Positions 1 to 8,837 of a stretch of 64,000 bases of DNA are shown here, one piece after another. The notes under the pieces were generated by a model that ran no database searches, had not been told where the DNA came from, and saw nothing but the letters and a program-made list of their open reading frames with translations. Numbering within the stretch: the stretch's first letter is position 1; each line of letters starts with the position of its first letter. Location: contig NZ_BMDJ01000012.1 in NCBI RefSeq assembly GCF_014635725.1, positions 62,001-126,000 on the forward strand, in the 5' to 3' direction. Source of the DNA: Pedobacter mendelii (GTDB taxonomy: Bacteria > Bacteroidota > Bacteroidia > Sphingobacteriales > Sphingobacteriaceae). The translations under genes and the position numbers were made by a program.

Positions 1-1074
1 GATCAGGCTAAAACTAAAACTGGTGGATTTGCATCAACAAACGTTTTACCAACAACAACACCTACATATTACGACAGCGTAAACTTATTAGACCCATCAT
101 CATTTAATAAACCAAGTAATTTTAACATGCCAATAACCACCTTACTTACAAATACAGATGCAACAGTATTTAGGATGGGCGGTTTTATACAGGATTTAGT
201 ATCCATAACAGAACAATTTAAAGTATTAGCAGGCGTTCGATGGTCTTTCCAGAAAACACCAACAACAACTATTAATACTGTTGCCAGTGGCATAGAAACT
301 AAAGGTACAGCTGTAGATAAAATAGATAAAGCGTTTTCACCAAAATTTGGTTTGATTTATCAACCAATTCCTACAACCTCAATTTATGCAAGTTATTCTA
401 ATAATTTTACATCCAACTCAGGCATTGATATAGCAACAAATGGCCCAATGGGTCCATCTATAATCGACCAATACGAAGCTGGTGTTAAAAATGATTTCAT
501 AAAAGGTAAGCTAACAGCAAACTTAACGGTATATAAAATTAAAAATGATAAGTTTGCTCAAACTGCTTTGGCAGATCCAACAAAGCGGGAATTTTCTGGA
601 GCAACTGCCAGTGATGGACTAGAAATTGACTTATCAGGTGCTATTGTACCTGGTTTAAATTTTATAGCTGGATATTCTTATAACTATATGCGTTACACAT
701 CTACATTAGCAGTTACCGGAATTGTAGAAGGAGAGCGTGTTGTAGGTACAACTAAAAATACTGCAAATGGTACATTATTTTATACTTTTCAGGATGGCAG
801 CATTAAAGGATTAAAATTAGGCACCTCGGTTTTTTATACAGGAGATAGAAATGGTGGAAGAAATACGACTAAAAACAATTCATCAACAGGTATTATTCCA
901 TTAACTGCATTTACAACAGTAGATTTTTCTGCTGGTTATACCTGGAAGAAGTTATCTTTATTAGCAAAGCTATCTAACATTACAAATGAGTTGAACTATT
1001 TTGTTCACGAAAACTATAGCGTAAACCCAATTCCTCCACGCCAGTTTGTTACCACTTTGGCATATAAGTTCTAG
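1..1074 (+). CDS. TonB-dependent receptor, C-terminal part (5' end outside window)
   Basis: The reading frame is open from base 1, so the gene begins before the window and only about 357 C-terminal residues are present. The segment alternates short amphipathic strands with turns, as in an outer-membrane beta-barrel. Examples are SIYASYSNNF, QYEAGVKNDF, LTANLTVYKI and GLNFIAGYSYNYM. It ends in LAYKF, with the C-terminal phenylalanine typical of barrel proteins. The spacing 'YASYS...EAGVKND...LTVY' is characteristic of TonB-dependent siderophore receptors, so iron-chelate uptake is the likely role. The plug domain and TonB box are not visible, so the substrate cannot be assigned. A strong hairpin terminator follows the stop codon. 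Confidence 0.88.
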   Translation, partial: DQAKTKTGGFASTNVLPTTTPTYYDSVNLLDPSSFNKPSNFNMPITTLLTNTDATVFRMGGFIQDLVSITEQFKVLAGVRWSFQKTPTTTINTVASGIETKGTAVDKIDKAFSPKFGLIYQPIPTTSIYASYSNNFTSNSGIDIATNGPMGPSIIDQYEAGVKNDFIKGKLTANLTVYKIKNDKFAQTALADPTKREFSGATASDGLEIDLSGAIVPGLNFIAGYSYNYMRYTSTLAVTGIVEGERVVGTTKNTANGTLFYTFQDGSIKGLKLGTSVFYTGDRNGGRNTTKNNSSTGIIPLTAFTTVDFSAGYTWKKLSLLAKLSNITNELNYFVHENYSVNPIPPRQFVTTLAYKF

Positions 1075-1097
1075 TAACTCTTAAAAAAATGGGAATG

Positions 1098-1128
1098 AGG
1101 TTAGTCTGTAAGCAGGCTAACCTTTTTT
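1098..1128 (+). terminator. Rho-independent terminator after the TonB receptor
   Basis: An 11-bp stem (1098-1108 with 1113-1123, one G-T pair, TAAG loop) runs into a T tract at 1123-1128. It separates the receptor from nrnA. Confidence 0.85.
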
Positions 1129-1201
1129 ATTTATAAAAATTACGTGTTTTAGCCTGTTACGATTAAAGCATTAAATAAGAGCAACTAATAGTAAAATTCC
1201 T

Positions 1202-1209
1202 TAGCTTTG
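1202..1209 (+). promoter_or_regulatory. Bacteroidota -7 element TAGCTTTG for nrnA
   Basis: The match to TAnnTTTG lies 14 bases before the nrnA ATG, which implies a leader of roughly 10 nt. No clear -33 TTTG is seen. Confidence 0.55.
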
Positions 1210-1223
1210 CAGCGCAAAAAAAT

Positions 1224-2234
1224 ATGCTTACATTAACAGAATTAAAATCTTTACTGGTCACACCCCAAAAAATTGTTATTACCACGCATCATAAACCAGA
1301 TGGTGATGCGATGGGTTCGTCTTTAGGGTTATATGGGTATTTAGTTCAAAAGGGACATCATGTTAAAGTGATTACCCCAACCGATTACCCAAGTTTTCTG
1401 CATTGGATGCCAAATAATGGTGATGTTTTAATTTTTACCGATGAGAAAGAGAACGCAGCCAAATTAGTTGAAGAGGCTTCATTAATATTTTGTTGTGACT
1501 TCAATACCTTAAGTCGTATTAACGAATTGGGTGAATTGGTTAGAGCGGCAAATGCAAAAAAAATAATGATAGATCATCATCTTGACCCTGAAGATTTTGA
1601 TGATTACAGACATTGGGATATTAATGCATGTGCTGCAGCTCAATTGGTTTACGATTTTATTGTAAATCAACTCGAAGATGGAAAAGGAATAAATAAAGAT
1701 GTTGCCACTTGTTTATATACAGGTATCATGACAGATTCAGCATCTTTTCGTTTTCCTTTAGCAACGTCAAATGTTTATCGTATTGCGGCAAACTTGATTG
1801 ATTTGGGTGCCGAACACTGGAAAATTCATCAGTTGGTGTATGATAACGCAAGTGAAGATCGTTTGCGTTTCCTTGGCTACTGTTTATCAAACAAGCTGGA
1901 AGTTTTACACGAATTTAATACAGCAGTTATTACAGTTACTAAAGAAGAACTTGCAAAATATCATAGTACTACCGGAGATACAGAAGGCGTTGTTAATTAT
2001 GCTTTATCAATAAATGGAATCCGTTTAGCGGCATTAATTATCGAAAGAACAGATAAGGTTAAGCTTTCTTTACGTTCTACTGGCGATTTTCCGGCAAATG
2101 AAATTTGTAAAAAATATTTTAGTGGTGGCGGACATCGAAATGCAGCTGGTGGCGCATCAGACAAATCATTAACTGAAGTGATAAGTGAGTTTAAATCTAT
2201 CTTACCAGAATATAAAAGTCAATTAATCGTATAA
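1224..2234 (+). CDS. nrnA: DHH-family phosphoesterase, NrnA-like oligoribonuclease / pAp phosphatase
   Basis: This 336-residue protein has both halves of a DHH-DHHA1 phosphoesterase. The N-terminal half carries HHKPDGDAMGSS (about residues 22-33, metal-binding D26 and D28), CCDFNT, and the diagnostic DHH within MIDHHLDP near residue 118. It also has GIMTDSASFRF. The C-terminal DHHA1 domain ends with the substrate loop GGGHRNAAGG. NrnA enzymes degrade nanoRNAs of 2-5 nt and dephosphorylate pAp, and they also hydrolyse pApA from c-di-AMP breakdown. That is relevant because a diadenylate cyclase gene (cdaA) lies at about 36 kb. The length is normal for the family. It may be co-transcribed with the FKBP gene 58 bp downstream. 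Confidence 0.93.
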   Translation: MLTLTELKSLLVTPQKIVITTHHKPDGDAMGSSLGLYGYLVQKGHHVKVITPTDYPSFLHWMPNNGDVLIFTDEKENAAKLVEEASLIFCCDFNTLSRINELGELVRAANAKKIMIDHHLDPEDFDDYRHWDINACAAAQLVYDFIVNQLEDGKGINKDVATCLYTGIMTDSASFRFPLATSNVYRIAANLIDLGAEHWKIHQLVYDNASEDRLRFLGYCLSNKLEVLHEFNTAVITVTKEELAKYHSTTGDTEGVVNYALSINGIRLAALIIERTDKVKLSLRSTGDFPANEICKKYFSGGGHRNAAGGASDKSLTEVISEFKSILPEYKSQLIV

Positions 2235-2292
2235 ATAAATAATGAAACCTGCAAAGCAAGCTTCATAACCGATAAAAATCAATAAATAAATA

Positions 2293-3288
2293 ATGAAAAA
2301 AGGAATTATTATTCTGTTTGCAGCAACATTAGGCTTAGCTGCTTGTAACAATTACAAAAAAGGTGAAGGAGATTTGCAATACAAAATCCTGAAAGATGAA
2401 GGAAAAGAAAAAATCAAAGAAGGTGATTTTGTTAAATTAAACGGTATTCAAACTGTTGAAGGTAGCACTAATGCAGATTCTACATTGGTAAATACTTATG
2501 ATAACGAGCGTCCTGCTTTTTTCCCGATTAGCAAATCGATGTTTAAAGGTGATTTAGTTGCTGCGTTGAAAATGTTAGGTGAAGGCGATAGCGCATCATT
2601 CAAATTGAATTTAGATTCAATGGCTAAATATTCTGGTCAGCCAAAACCTGCAGGTTTAAAAACCAACTATGCAACTTTCACTGTAAAAATCGAAAAAGTA
2701 TTGCATAAAGTTGCTAACGAAGCTGATTCTACTTTTGAGAAAAAGAAAAGAGAATTCTTTGAAGCAGAATACAAAGGTTTAATTGCAAAAAACAAAGCAA
2801 ATGAAGCTGCTAAAATCAAAAAATATATTGACGATAATAAGTTAGAAGTTAAATCTACAGCTTCTGGTTTACAATATATTATTGAAAAACCAGGAAATGC
2901 AGAAAGAGCTGCTTTAACCGATACAGTAATGGTTGATTATACTGGTCAGTTTACAAATAAAAAAGGTAATGGAACGATTAATGTTTTCGATACATCAAAC
3001 GAAAAAATTGCTAAAGAAGCCGGCATTCATTCTCCAATGGCTCAATATGCTGCTCGTCCATTAGTTTTAAATCAATTGGCTCCTGGTTTCATTGAAGGTG
3101 TTCAATTAATTGGTGTTGGTGGTAAGGTTAAAATCATCATTCCTTCTAAATTAGGTTATGGAGAAAATGGTGGTGGTCCGATAAACCCTTTTACTCCATT
3201 AGTTTTTGATATCGAAATCAAATCAATTAAAAAAGGAAGTGCAGCACCTGTTGCAGCTCAACCAATGATGCCAACTCCGGCTCAATAA
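2293..3288 (+). CDS. FKBP-type peptidyl-prolyl cis-trans isomerase, lipoprotein
   Basis: The protein of 331 residues begins with a lipoprotein signal (basic start, hydrophobic run, lipobox LAAC at about residues 14-17), so it is probably anchored in the outer membrane facing the periplasm. Residues 190-315 form a recognisable FKBP domain: VMVDYTGQF, FDTS, APGFIEGVQLIGVGGKVKIIIPSKLGYG, and PFTPLVFDIEIKSI. The first half (about residues 25-135) has a similar order of strands (GDFVKLNG ... ALKMLGEGDSASFKL ... YATFTVKIEKV) and looks like a second, degenerate FKBP fold. A lysine- and alanine-rich helical linker joins them. The expected role is periplasmic prolyl isomerase or chaperone. The tail is low-complexity Ala/Pro/Gln. 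Confidence 0.88.
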   Translation: MKKGIIILFAATLGLAACNNYKKGEGDLQYKILKDEGKEKIKEGDFVKLNGIQTVEGSTNADSTLVNTYDNERPAFFPISKSMFKGDLVAALKMLGEGDSASFKLNLDSMAKYSGQPKPAGLKTNYATFTVKIEKVLHKVANEADSTFEKKKREFFEAEYKGLIAKNKANEAAKIKKYIDDNKLEVKSTASGLQYIIEKPGNAERAALTDTVMVDYTGQFTNKKGNGTINVFDTSNEKIAKEAGIHSPMAQYAARPLVLNQLAPGFIEGVQLIGVGGKVKIIIPSKLGYGENGGGPINPFTPLVFDIEIKSIKKGSAAPVAAQPMMPTPAQ

Positions 3289-3309
3289 TAAAAAGCTTAT
3301 ATAAATTAG

Positions 3310-3345
3310 AAAGCCTCGAAATTTTTAAGTTTCGAGGCTTTGTAT
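3310..3345 (+). terminator. Terminator after the FKBP gene
   Basis: A perfect 12-bp stem, AAAGCCTCGAAA at 3310-3321 with TTTCGAGGCTTT at 3330-3341, is closed by an 8-base loop. It is followed by T-containing sequence. Confidence 0.8.
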
Positions 3346-3377
3346 TTTCAAGGCTTTCGGCTTTAGCCTTTCTTGTT

Positions 3378-3385
3378 TATCTTTG
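3378..3385 (+). promoter_or_regulatory. -7 element TATCTTTG abutting the tatD start (leaderless)
   Basis: TATCTTTG ends only four bases before the ATG at 3390. With the usual spacing of the Bacteroidota -7 box to +1, transcription would start at or within the start codon. Confidence 0.65.
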
Positions 3386-3389
3386 TAAA

Positions 3390-4157
3390 ATGATTTTTAC
3401 AGATACCCACACCCATATATATTACGAACAGGATGCAGAAAAACAAGAACTATTGATTCAGCGTTGCTTCGAAAATGATGTTAATCGATTGTTTTTGCCA
3501 AACGTAGATGTGGCTTCAATTGCAATGATAAATGATTTAGTGGCAAAATATCCTGATAATTGTTTCGCTATGGCAGGGTTGCATCCCTGTGATGTTAAAG
3601 AAGATTATCAGCATCAATTGGACATCATTCACAAAAGTATTTCTGGCAGAAAGATTTGTGCAATCGGCGAGATAGGTATCGATTTATATTGGGATAAAAC
3701 AACTTTGGCAATTCAGCAAGAGGCTTTTCGTAAACAGATAAATTGGGCAAAAGAATTAAGCTTGCCTATTGTTATACACTGTCGTGAGGCTTTTGATGAA
3801 GTTTTCGAAGTTTTGGAACAAGAAAGGGATGAAAAATTGAGAGGCATTTTTCATTGCTTTACAGGGAACGAAGCGCAGGCAAAACAAGCCATTGATTTAA
3901 ATTTCTATTTAGGAATTGGAGGTGTTGTAACATATAAAAAAGCTGGTTTAGATGTGGTTTTAAGTCAAATCTCTTTATCTAATTTAGTTTTGGAAACTGA
4001 TTCTCCTTATTTAGCACCAGTTCCGTTTAGAGGTAAACCTAACGAAAGCAGTTATTTGATTTATATCGCTCAAAAGCTAGCCGATATTTATGATGTTTCT
4101 GTGGAAGAGATTGCAAGTATAACCACCGAAAACTCAAAGAAAATTTTTGGTGTTTAA
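3390..4157 (+). CDS. tatD: TatD-family metal-dependent hydrolase / DNase
   Basis: The 255-residue TIM-barrel hydrolase has all TatD motifs: DTHTHIYY at the N terminus (H7, H9), GLHPCDVK, AIGEIGIDLYWD (metal-bridging Glu), PIVIHCREAFDE, GIFHCFTG, and LETDSPYLAPVPFRGKPNE (catalytic Asp). Family members are 3'-5' exodeoxyribonucleases or AP-endonuclease-like enzymes, and some are D-aminoacyl-tRNA deacylases. The substrate cannot be fixed from sequence. The ATG at 3390 is chosen because the -7 element stops at 3385 and no upstream start fits. The next gene, ansA, begins 98 bp downstream with its own spacing. Confidence 0.92.
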   Translation: MIFTDTHTHIYYEQDAEKQELLIQRCFENDVNRLFLPNVDVASIAMINDLVAKYPDNCFAMAGLHPCDVKEDYQHQLDIIHKSISGRKICAIGEIGIDLYWDKTTLAIQQEAFRKQINWAKELSLPIVIHCREAFDEVFEVLEQERDEKLRGIFHCFTGNEAQAKQAIDLNFYLGIGGVVTYKKAGLDVVLSQISLSNLVLETDSPYLAPVPFRGKPNESSYLIYIAQKLADIYDVSVEEIASITTENSKKIFGV

Positions 4158-4255
4158 GTTTTTCCAATTATTAACTCTTTTTATTTCGTAATAAAACAAC
4201 CTTTAAAATAGAATCTTTTTACGTTCTTTTGCGGTGAGCAACTTTACCAAACCAA

Positions 4256-5281
4256 ATGAATAAAATTCTTATAATTTACACCGGTGGAACAATCGGGATG
4301 ATTAACGACCCTGATAATGGCATGCTGGTTCCTTTTAATTTCGAGCAAATTAAAGAAAATGTGCCTGAGTTAAATCGTTTAAATTATCATTTGGATGTGC
4401 ATTCCTTTAATCCAGTTTTAGATTCATCAAACATGGATCCTGAGATTTGGAAAACATTGGCAGAGCTTGTTTATAAAAATTACGATTTGTATGATGGCTT
4501 TGTAATTCTTCATGGTTCAGATACTATGGCATTTACGGCTTCTGCTTTAAGTTTTATGCTAGAAAATTTAAGTAAACCTGTTGTCTTAACGGGTTCGCAG
4601 TTGCCAATTGGCGAAATTAGAACAGATGCTAAAGAAAATTTAATTACTGCACTTGAAATTGCTGCAACTAAAGAAGATGGCAAAGCTTTGGTTCCTGAAG
4701 TTTGTATTTATTTCGATTCGCAGTTATTCAGAGGAAACCGTTCAATTAAATATAATAGCGAAAAATTTGAAGCCTTTCGCTCTCCAAATTATCCTATTTT
4801 AGCCGAAGCAGGTGTTCATCTCCAGTTTTACAAAAACTATATCTTAGAAGCGCATGAAAAAGAATTGATTTTGAGAACAAATTTCAATTCAAATATTGGT
4901 GTTTTAAAACTTTATCCTGGAATTACACCTCAAGCTGTTCAAGCCATTACAGATTCTAAAGTTGATGCAATTATTTTGGAAACCTTTGGTTCGGGCAATA
5001 CCACAACCGCTCAATGGTTTTTAGATAGTTTACGCCAGGCCATTTTAAATGGTAAAATCATCATTGATATTTCTCAGTGCAAAAAGGGTTCTGTGCAGTT
5101 AGGTCGTTATGAAACCAGTCGTGAATTGCAAAAAATGGGTATTTTAAGTGGTTATGATCTTACCTTCGAGGCTACCGTTACTAAGCTGATGTTTGTTATG
5201 GGCTTGGGTTTACCTGTAACTGAAAGTCGAGTTTTAATGGAAGAGTCTATCCGTGGCGAATTAACTAACGAAATGGCTTAA
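4256..5281 (+). CDS. ansA: Type I (cytoplasmic) L-asparaginase
   Basis: The protein of 341 residues has the two asparaginase active-site threonine regions. One is ILIIYTGGTIGM at residues 4-15. The other is FVILHGSDTMAFTASALSF near residue 90. It also has LTGSQLPIGEIRTDAKENL, which is typical of the type I enzymes. There is no signal peptide, so the enzyme is cytoplasmic and converts L-asparagine to aspartate and ammonia. The length matches AnsA. The upstream region contains a TTTGCGG motif like the -7 regions of neighbouring genes, but not a clean TAnnTTTG. Confidence 0.94.
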   Translation: MNKILIIYTGGTIGMINDPDNGMLVPFNFEQIKENVPELNRLNYHLDVHSFNPVLDSSNMDPEIWKTLAELVYKNYDLYDGFVILHGSDTMAFTASALSFMLENLSKPVVLTGSQLPIGEIRTDAKENLITALEIAATKEDGKALVPEVCIYFDSQLFRGNRSIKYNSEKFEAFRSPNYPILAEAGVHLQFYKNYILEAHEKELILRTNFNSNIGVLKLYPGITPQAVQAITDSKVDAIILETFGSGNTTTAQWFLDSLRQAILNGKIIIDISQCKKGSVQLGRYETSRELQKMGILSGYDLTFEATVTKLMFVMGLGLPVTESRVLMEESIRGELTNEMA

Positions 5282-5362
5282 TTTGGCATTATTAACCACA
5301 TCGATAAAAGTAAAACTTCTGCAATTATGACTCTCATCATTTCGGTTATAATTAATTAGCTC

Positions 5363-5370
5363 TATTTTTG
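5363..5370 (+). promoter_or_regulatory. Possible -7 element TATTTTTG upstream of the persulfide dioxygenase gene
   Basis: TATTTTTG matches TAnnTTTG, but it would leave a leader of about 70 nt and no -33 box is evident. Confidence 0.35.
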
Positions 5371-5447
5371 TTTATAAGGTTAAAGTAATAGTTAAAGGCA
5401 GCGGGTTTGTCTTGATACTTTAAACTAAATTCCTGATACTTATAAAC

Positions 5448-6860
5448 ATGAAAATAGAACAGATATATACCGGTTGTTTAGCTGAAGCTGCATATTACAT
5501 CGAAAGTAATGGCGAAGCTGCAATCATCGATCCGCTCAGAGAAGTTTCAACGTATTTAAAAAAAGCAGAAAAAGCAGGTGCAAAAATTAAGTACATCTTT
5601 GAAACTCACTTTCATGCAGATTTTGTATCAGGTCATGTAGATTTGGCTGAAAAATCTGGTGCTGAAATTATTTATGGTCCTACGGCTAAAACAGAATTCA
5701 AATCGCACATTGCTAAAGATGGTGAACAATTTAAAATTGGTGCATTAACCATTACGGCATTACATACTCCAGGGCATACATTAGAATCTACAACCTATTT
5801 GTTAACTGATGAAAATGGTAAAGATTACTGTATTTTTAGCGGTGATACACTTTTTATAGGCGATGTCGGTCGCCCAGATTTGGCCCAGAAAGGGCAACTT
5901 ACTATGGAGGATTTAGCAGGGATGCTTTACGATTCTTTAAACGAAAAGATTAAGCCTTTGGCTGATGATGTTATTGTTTATCCTGCTCATGGTGCGGGCT
6001 CTGCCTGTGGAAAAAGTATGAGCAAGGAAACTTTTGATACTCTAGGGCACCAAAAGGAAGTTAATTATGCTTTAAAAGCGCAAACTAAAGAACAATTTAT
6101 AACTGAAGTTACGGATGGGATTTTGCCTCCACCACAATATTTTGCTAAAAATGCTGCTATCAACAAAGGCGGTATAGAAAGTATTGATGAGGTATATGAG
6201 AAAGGCTTAATTGCGCTAACGCCTCAAGAATTTGAGCATCTGGCAAATCAAACCGGCGCAGTTATGTTGGATACCAGGGACCCTCAAGTTTTCGCAAAAG
6301 GTTTTATTCCGAACTCAATTAATATTGGTTTAAATGGACAATTTGCACCTTGGGTTGGGGCTTTAATCACTGATTTAAAACAACCAATCTTGCTAATAAC
6401 TGACGAAGGCAAAGAGCAGGAAACCATTACCAGATTAACCCGTGTAGGTTATGATAGTTCAATAGGTTATCTCAATGGTGGTTTCCAGCGATGGACTGAT
6501 GCAGGAAACGAAATTGATACCATAGAATCTATCTCTGCTGAAGACTTTGAAAAAGCATCAAATGAAAATGATATTATAGCCATTGATGTTCGTAAACCTG
6601 GGGAATATGAATCTGAGCATTTGGATTTTACTTTAAGCCGTCCGTTAGATTTTATTAACGATTGGACCAGCGAAATCGATCCAAAATCAACTTATTATAT
6701 CCATTGTGCTGGTGGTTATCGTTCGATGATTGCCGCTTCAATTTTGAAATCAAGAGGGGCAGAGCACGTAATCGATGTTGCGGGTGGTTATGCTGCAATT
6801 AAAAACACGGGTTTAAAAACCACCGATTTTGCCTGCCCAAGTAAAGCAATGAAAGTATAA
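5448..6860 (+). CDS. CstB-like persulfide dioxygenase-rhodanese fusion
   Basis: The protein has 470 residues. Residues 1-230 form an ETHE1-type metallo-beta-lactamase domain. Its motifs are THFHADFVSGH, LHTPGHTLESTTYLL, SGDTLFIGDVGRPDLAQ and YPAHGAGSACGKS (C187). Residues 255-350 are a rhodanese fold whose active-site loop reads LLITDEGKEQE and lacks the catalytic Cys. Residues 365-465 are a second rhodanese with an intact loop HCAGGYRSM (Cys about 420). This order (PDO, pseudo-rhodanese, rhodanese) is that of Staphylococcus CstB, which oxidises low-molecular-weight persulfides and makes thiosulfate. The inferred role is sulfide/persulfide detoxification. The downstream YpdA-type reductase suggests that bacillithiol persulfide is the substrate. 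Confidence 0.9.
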   Translation: MKIEQIYTGCLAEAAYYIESNGEAAIIDPLREVSTYLKKAEKAGAKIKYIFETHFHADFVSGHVDLAEKSGAEIIYGPTAKTEFKSHIAKDGEQFKIGALTITALHTPGHTLESTTYLLTDENGKDYCIFSGDTLFIGDVGRPDLAQKGQLTMEDLAGMLYDSLNEKIKPLADDVIVYPAHGAGSACGKSMSKETFDTLGHQKEVNYALKAQTKEQFITEVTDGILPPPQYFAKNAAINKGGIESIDEVYEKGLIALTPQEFEHLANQTGAVMLDTRDPQVFAKGFIPNSINIGLNGQFAPWVGALITDLKQPILLITDEGKEQETITRLTRVGYDSSIGYLNGGFQRWTDAGNEIDTIESISAEDFEKASNENDIIAIDVRKPGEYESEHLDFTLSRPLDFINDWTSEIDPKSTYYIHCAGGYRSMIAASILKSRGAEHVIDVAGGYAAIKNTGLKTTDFACPSKAMKV

Positions 6861-6870
6861 GAGAATGGCC

Positions 6871-6924
6871 TGTCACATTGAGCCTGTCGAAATTTACAAG
6901 TTCTTCGACAAGCTCAGAATGACA
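6871..6924. repeat. TGTCA-type palindromic repeat, copy 1
   Basis: An imperfect inverted repeat: the left arm 6871-6891 (TGTCACATTGAGCCTGTCGA and one more base) pairs with the right arm 6904-6924. The arms match at most of 21 positions around a 12-base loop. A second copy lies at 31584-31631. The element sits between a stop codon and the next start and could form an mRNA hairpin between the two genes. Confidence 0.8.
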
Positions 6925-6939
6925 ACTAAATAAAAACTA

Positions 6940-7905
6940 TTGGCAAATCAAAATCATTACGACGTATTAATTATAGGTGCTGGTCCAATCGGTATGGCTT
7001 GTGCCATCGAAGCCAAAAAGGCCAATTTAAGCTATGTCATAATAGAAAAGGGTACTTTGGTAAACAGCCTTTTTAACTACCCAGTGTTTATGACATTCTT
7101 TTCCACCTCTCAAAAATTAGAAATTGGTGGGCTGCCTTTCGTAACCATTAATCCTAAGCCTAACAGAAATGAAGCGGTTGAATATTATCGCCGTGTTGCA
7201 GAGAAATTTGCTTTAAATATACATCTTTTCGAAAGTGTATTGCAGGTTGTAAAAAATGAGCAAAATGTTTTTGAAATCAATACTTCAAAAACAAATTATA
7301 CTGCAGCGAATATAGTAGTGGCTACAGGTTTTTACGATATACCACTTTTAATGAATGTACCTGGAGAAGATTTACCAAAGGTTACGCATTATTACAAAGA
7401 TCCTCATTTGTATGCGTTTCAAAATGTTGTGGTGGTTGGAGCAAACAATTCTGGAGTTGATGCCGCTTTAGAAACTTACCGAAAAGGGGCAAATGTTACC
7501 ATGGTGATTCGAAGTGGTGAACTTGGCCCACATGTTAAATATTGGGTTCGCCCGGATATTCAAAACCGTATAAAAGAAGGCGAAGTAAAAGCACTTTTCG
7601 ATTCGGAACTGGTAGAAATTAGGGAAGGTGAAGTTGATATTAAAACGCCCGAAGGAAAAAAAACTATTCCTAACGATTTTGTTATTGCTATGACTGGATA
7701 TCAGCCAGATTTTTCTATGTTGAAGAAATTTGGTATTGATCTACCAGAGAGTCTTTGCCCATTTTATAACGAAGAAACTATGGAAACGAATGTAAAAGGT
7801 TTATATCTGGCAGGCGTTGTTTGCGGTGGATTAGATACACACAAGCTTTTTATAGAGAACTCCCGTGTTCATGCAGAAATGATTGTGAAGAATATAGTTG
7901 GGTAA
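6940..7905 (+). CDS. ypdA: YpdA-family bacillithiol disulfide reductase (FAD/NAD(P) oxidoreductase)
   Basis: The flavoprotein has 321 residues with an N-terminal FAD-binding DVLIIGAGPIGMACAIEA and a second nucleotide-binding motif VVVVGANNSGVDAALET near residue 165. It also has the C-terminal ATG-like motif VIAMTGYQPDF. It lacks the CxxC of thioredoxin reductases, as do YpdA/Bdr proteins, which reduce bacillithiol disulfide with NADPH. The only usable start is TTG at 6940, because an in-frame stop lies at 6931 and the next Met is inside the FAD motif. It follows the CstB-like gene after a palindromic repeat. A BrxA/B bacilliredoxin is encoded at 35.3 kb, consistent with a bacillithiol-using organism. 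Confidence 0.85.
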   Translation: MANQNHYDVLIIGAGPIGMACAIEAKKANLSYVIIEKGTLVNSLFNYPVFMTFFSTSQKLEIGGLPFVTINPKPNRNEAVEYYRRVAEKFALNIHLFESVLQVVKNEQNVFEINTSKTNYTAANIVVATGFYDIPLLMNVPGEDLPKVTHYYKDPHLYAFQNVVVVGANNSGVDAALETYRKGANVTMVIRSGELGPHVKYWVRPDIQNRIKEGEVKALFDSELVEIREGEVDIKTPEGKKTIPNDFVIAMTGYQPDFSMLKKFGIDLPESLCPFYNEETMETNVKGLYLAGVVCGGLDTHKLFIENSRVHAEMIVKNIVG

Positions 7906-7956
7906 TTGATTTGCTAGAAACTTCGAAAGTCTAAATAGATGTTTTGTAGTATAGTC

Positions 7957-8778
7957 TTATTTCTTCTCCGGATATAAAATTCCAAAACCCTTATACAAAC
8001 CATTATGCAAAATCGTTAAATGATTTTCTTCAGGAAGCGGGGCAAAGTAAATCTTCAGGTTTTTATGACTTTGCAGAATCTCAGCAAACTTTTTTGCATC
8101 ATTTTCCATCTGCTTACCTTCTGTGCCAACTGTAATGTAAACATTTGTTTCTTTGGTTAAAGTATTTTCTAAATACTTAGTTGCTTCACTCAGAAGCGAT
8201 TCGTTATTCCACCATAAACTCGGACTAACAATCATATAATTTGTAAAAAGCTGCGGTTTCTTTAACAGAATTTCTGTTGCCAATAAACCACCAAGCGATT
8301 GCCCAATAATGGTGTTGGAAGCATTTGTTCTGTACTTCTTTTGAATAAAAGGTTGTAATTCTTGTTCAATAAATGAAATGAAATTCTCTGATTTTCCTGT
8401 TGTTGGGAAATCTTTTAAATCTGCTTTAACAGAAGTTGGAAAAGTAAAGTCTCTTTTTCTGTCAACATTTGCAATGCCGACCAAAATGGATTTAGGCATG
8501 GCATCAATCATGGTAAGAAACTGAACTAAGCCAGCAACATGTATGAAATCTTCATTTGCAGAACCATCTAAAAGATAGATTACCGGATAAGTTTTGGAAG
8601 AATCAGGCGTGTAACCTTCAGGTAAATAGATGTTAAGTGCTCTGGTTTCTTTTAAAACTTTGGATTCAATGGTTTCAATTTGGCCAATTATAAAGGGTTT
8701 TAAAGAATTTTGCTTCTGTGCAAAAGAATTAAAGTTTAAAAAAATTAAAGCGCAAATTAGTATATAATTAAACTTCAT
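7957..8778 (-). CDS. Secreted alpha/beta-hydrolase esterase (Fes/IroE-like)
   Basis: The protein has 273 residues with a cleavable signal peptide ending FNSFAQ. The nucleophile elbow is IIGQSLGGLLATEIL (Ser about 147), and a likely oxyanion/acid region is YPVIYLLDGSANEDF. A C-terminal histidine occurs in EENHLTI. The pattern fits the putative esterase family that includes enterochelin esterase, IroE and esterase D. The substrate is unknown. Siderophore or acyl-sugar esters are possible, but no siderophore gene is adjacent. It is transcribed in the same direction as the next hydrolase gene upstream (gap about 60 bp), so the two may share a transcript. Confidence 0.8.
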   Translation of the reverse strand: MKFNYILICALIFLNFNSFAQKQNSLKPFIIGQIETIESKVLKETRALNIYLPEGYTPDSSKTYPVIYLLDGSANEDFIHVAGLVQFLTMIDAMPKSILVGIANVDRKRDFTFPTSVKADLKDFPTTGKSENFISFIEQELQPFIQKKYRTNASNTIIGQSLGGLLATEILLKKPQLFTNYMIVSPSLWWNNESLLSEATKYLENTLTKETNVYITVGTEGKQMENDAKKFAEILQSHKNLKIYFAPLPEENHLTILHNGLYKGFGILYPEKK

Positions 8779-8837
8779 TAGTATTTGTTGATTTTGTTAG
8801 GCCTTGAAAATACAACTTCCAATTGAGTTTGTTATTT

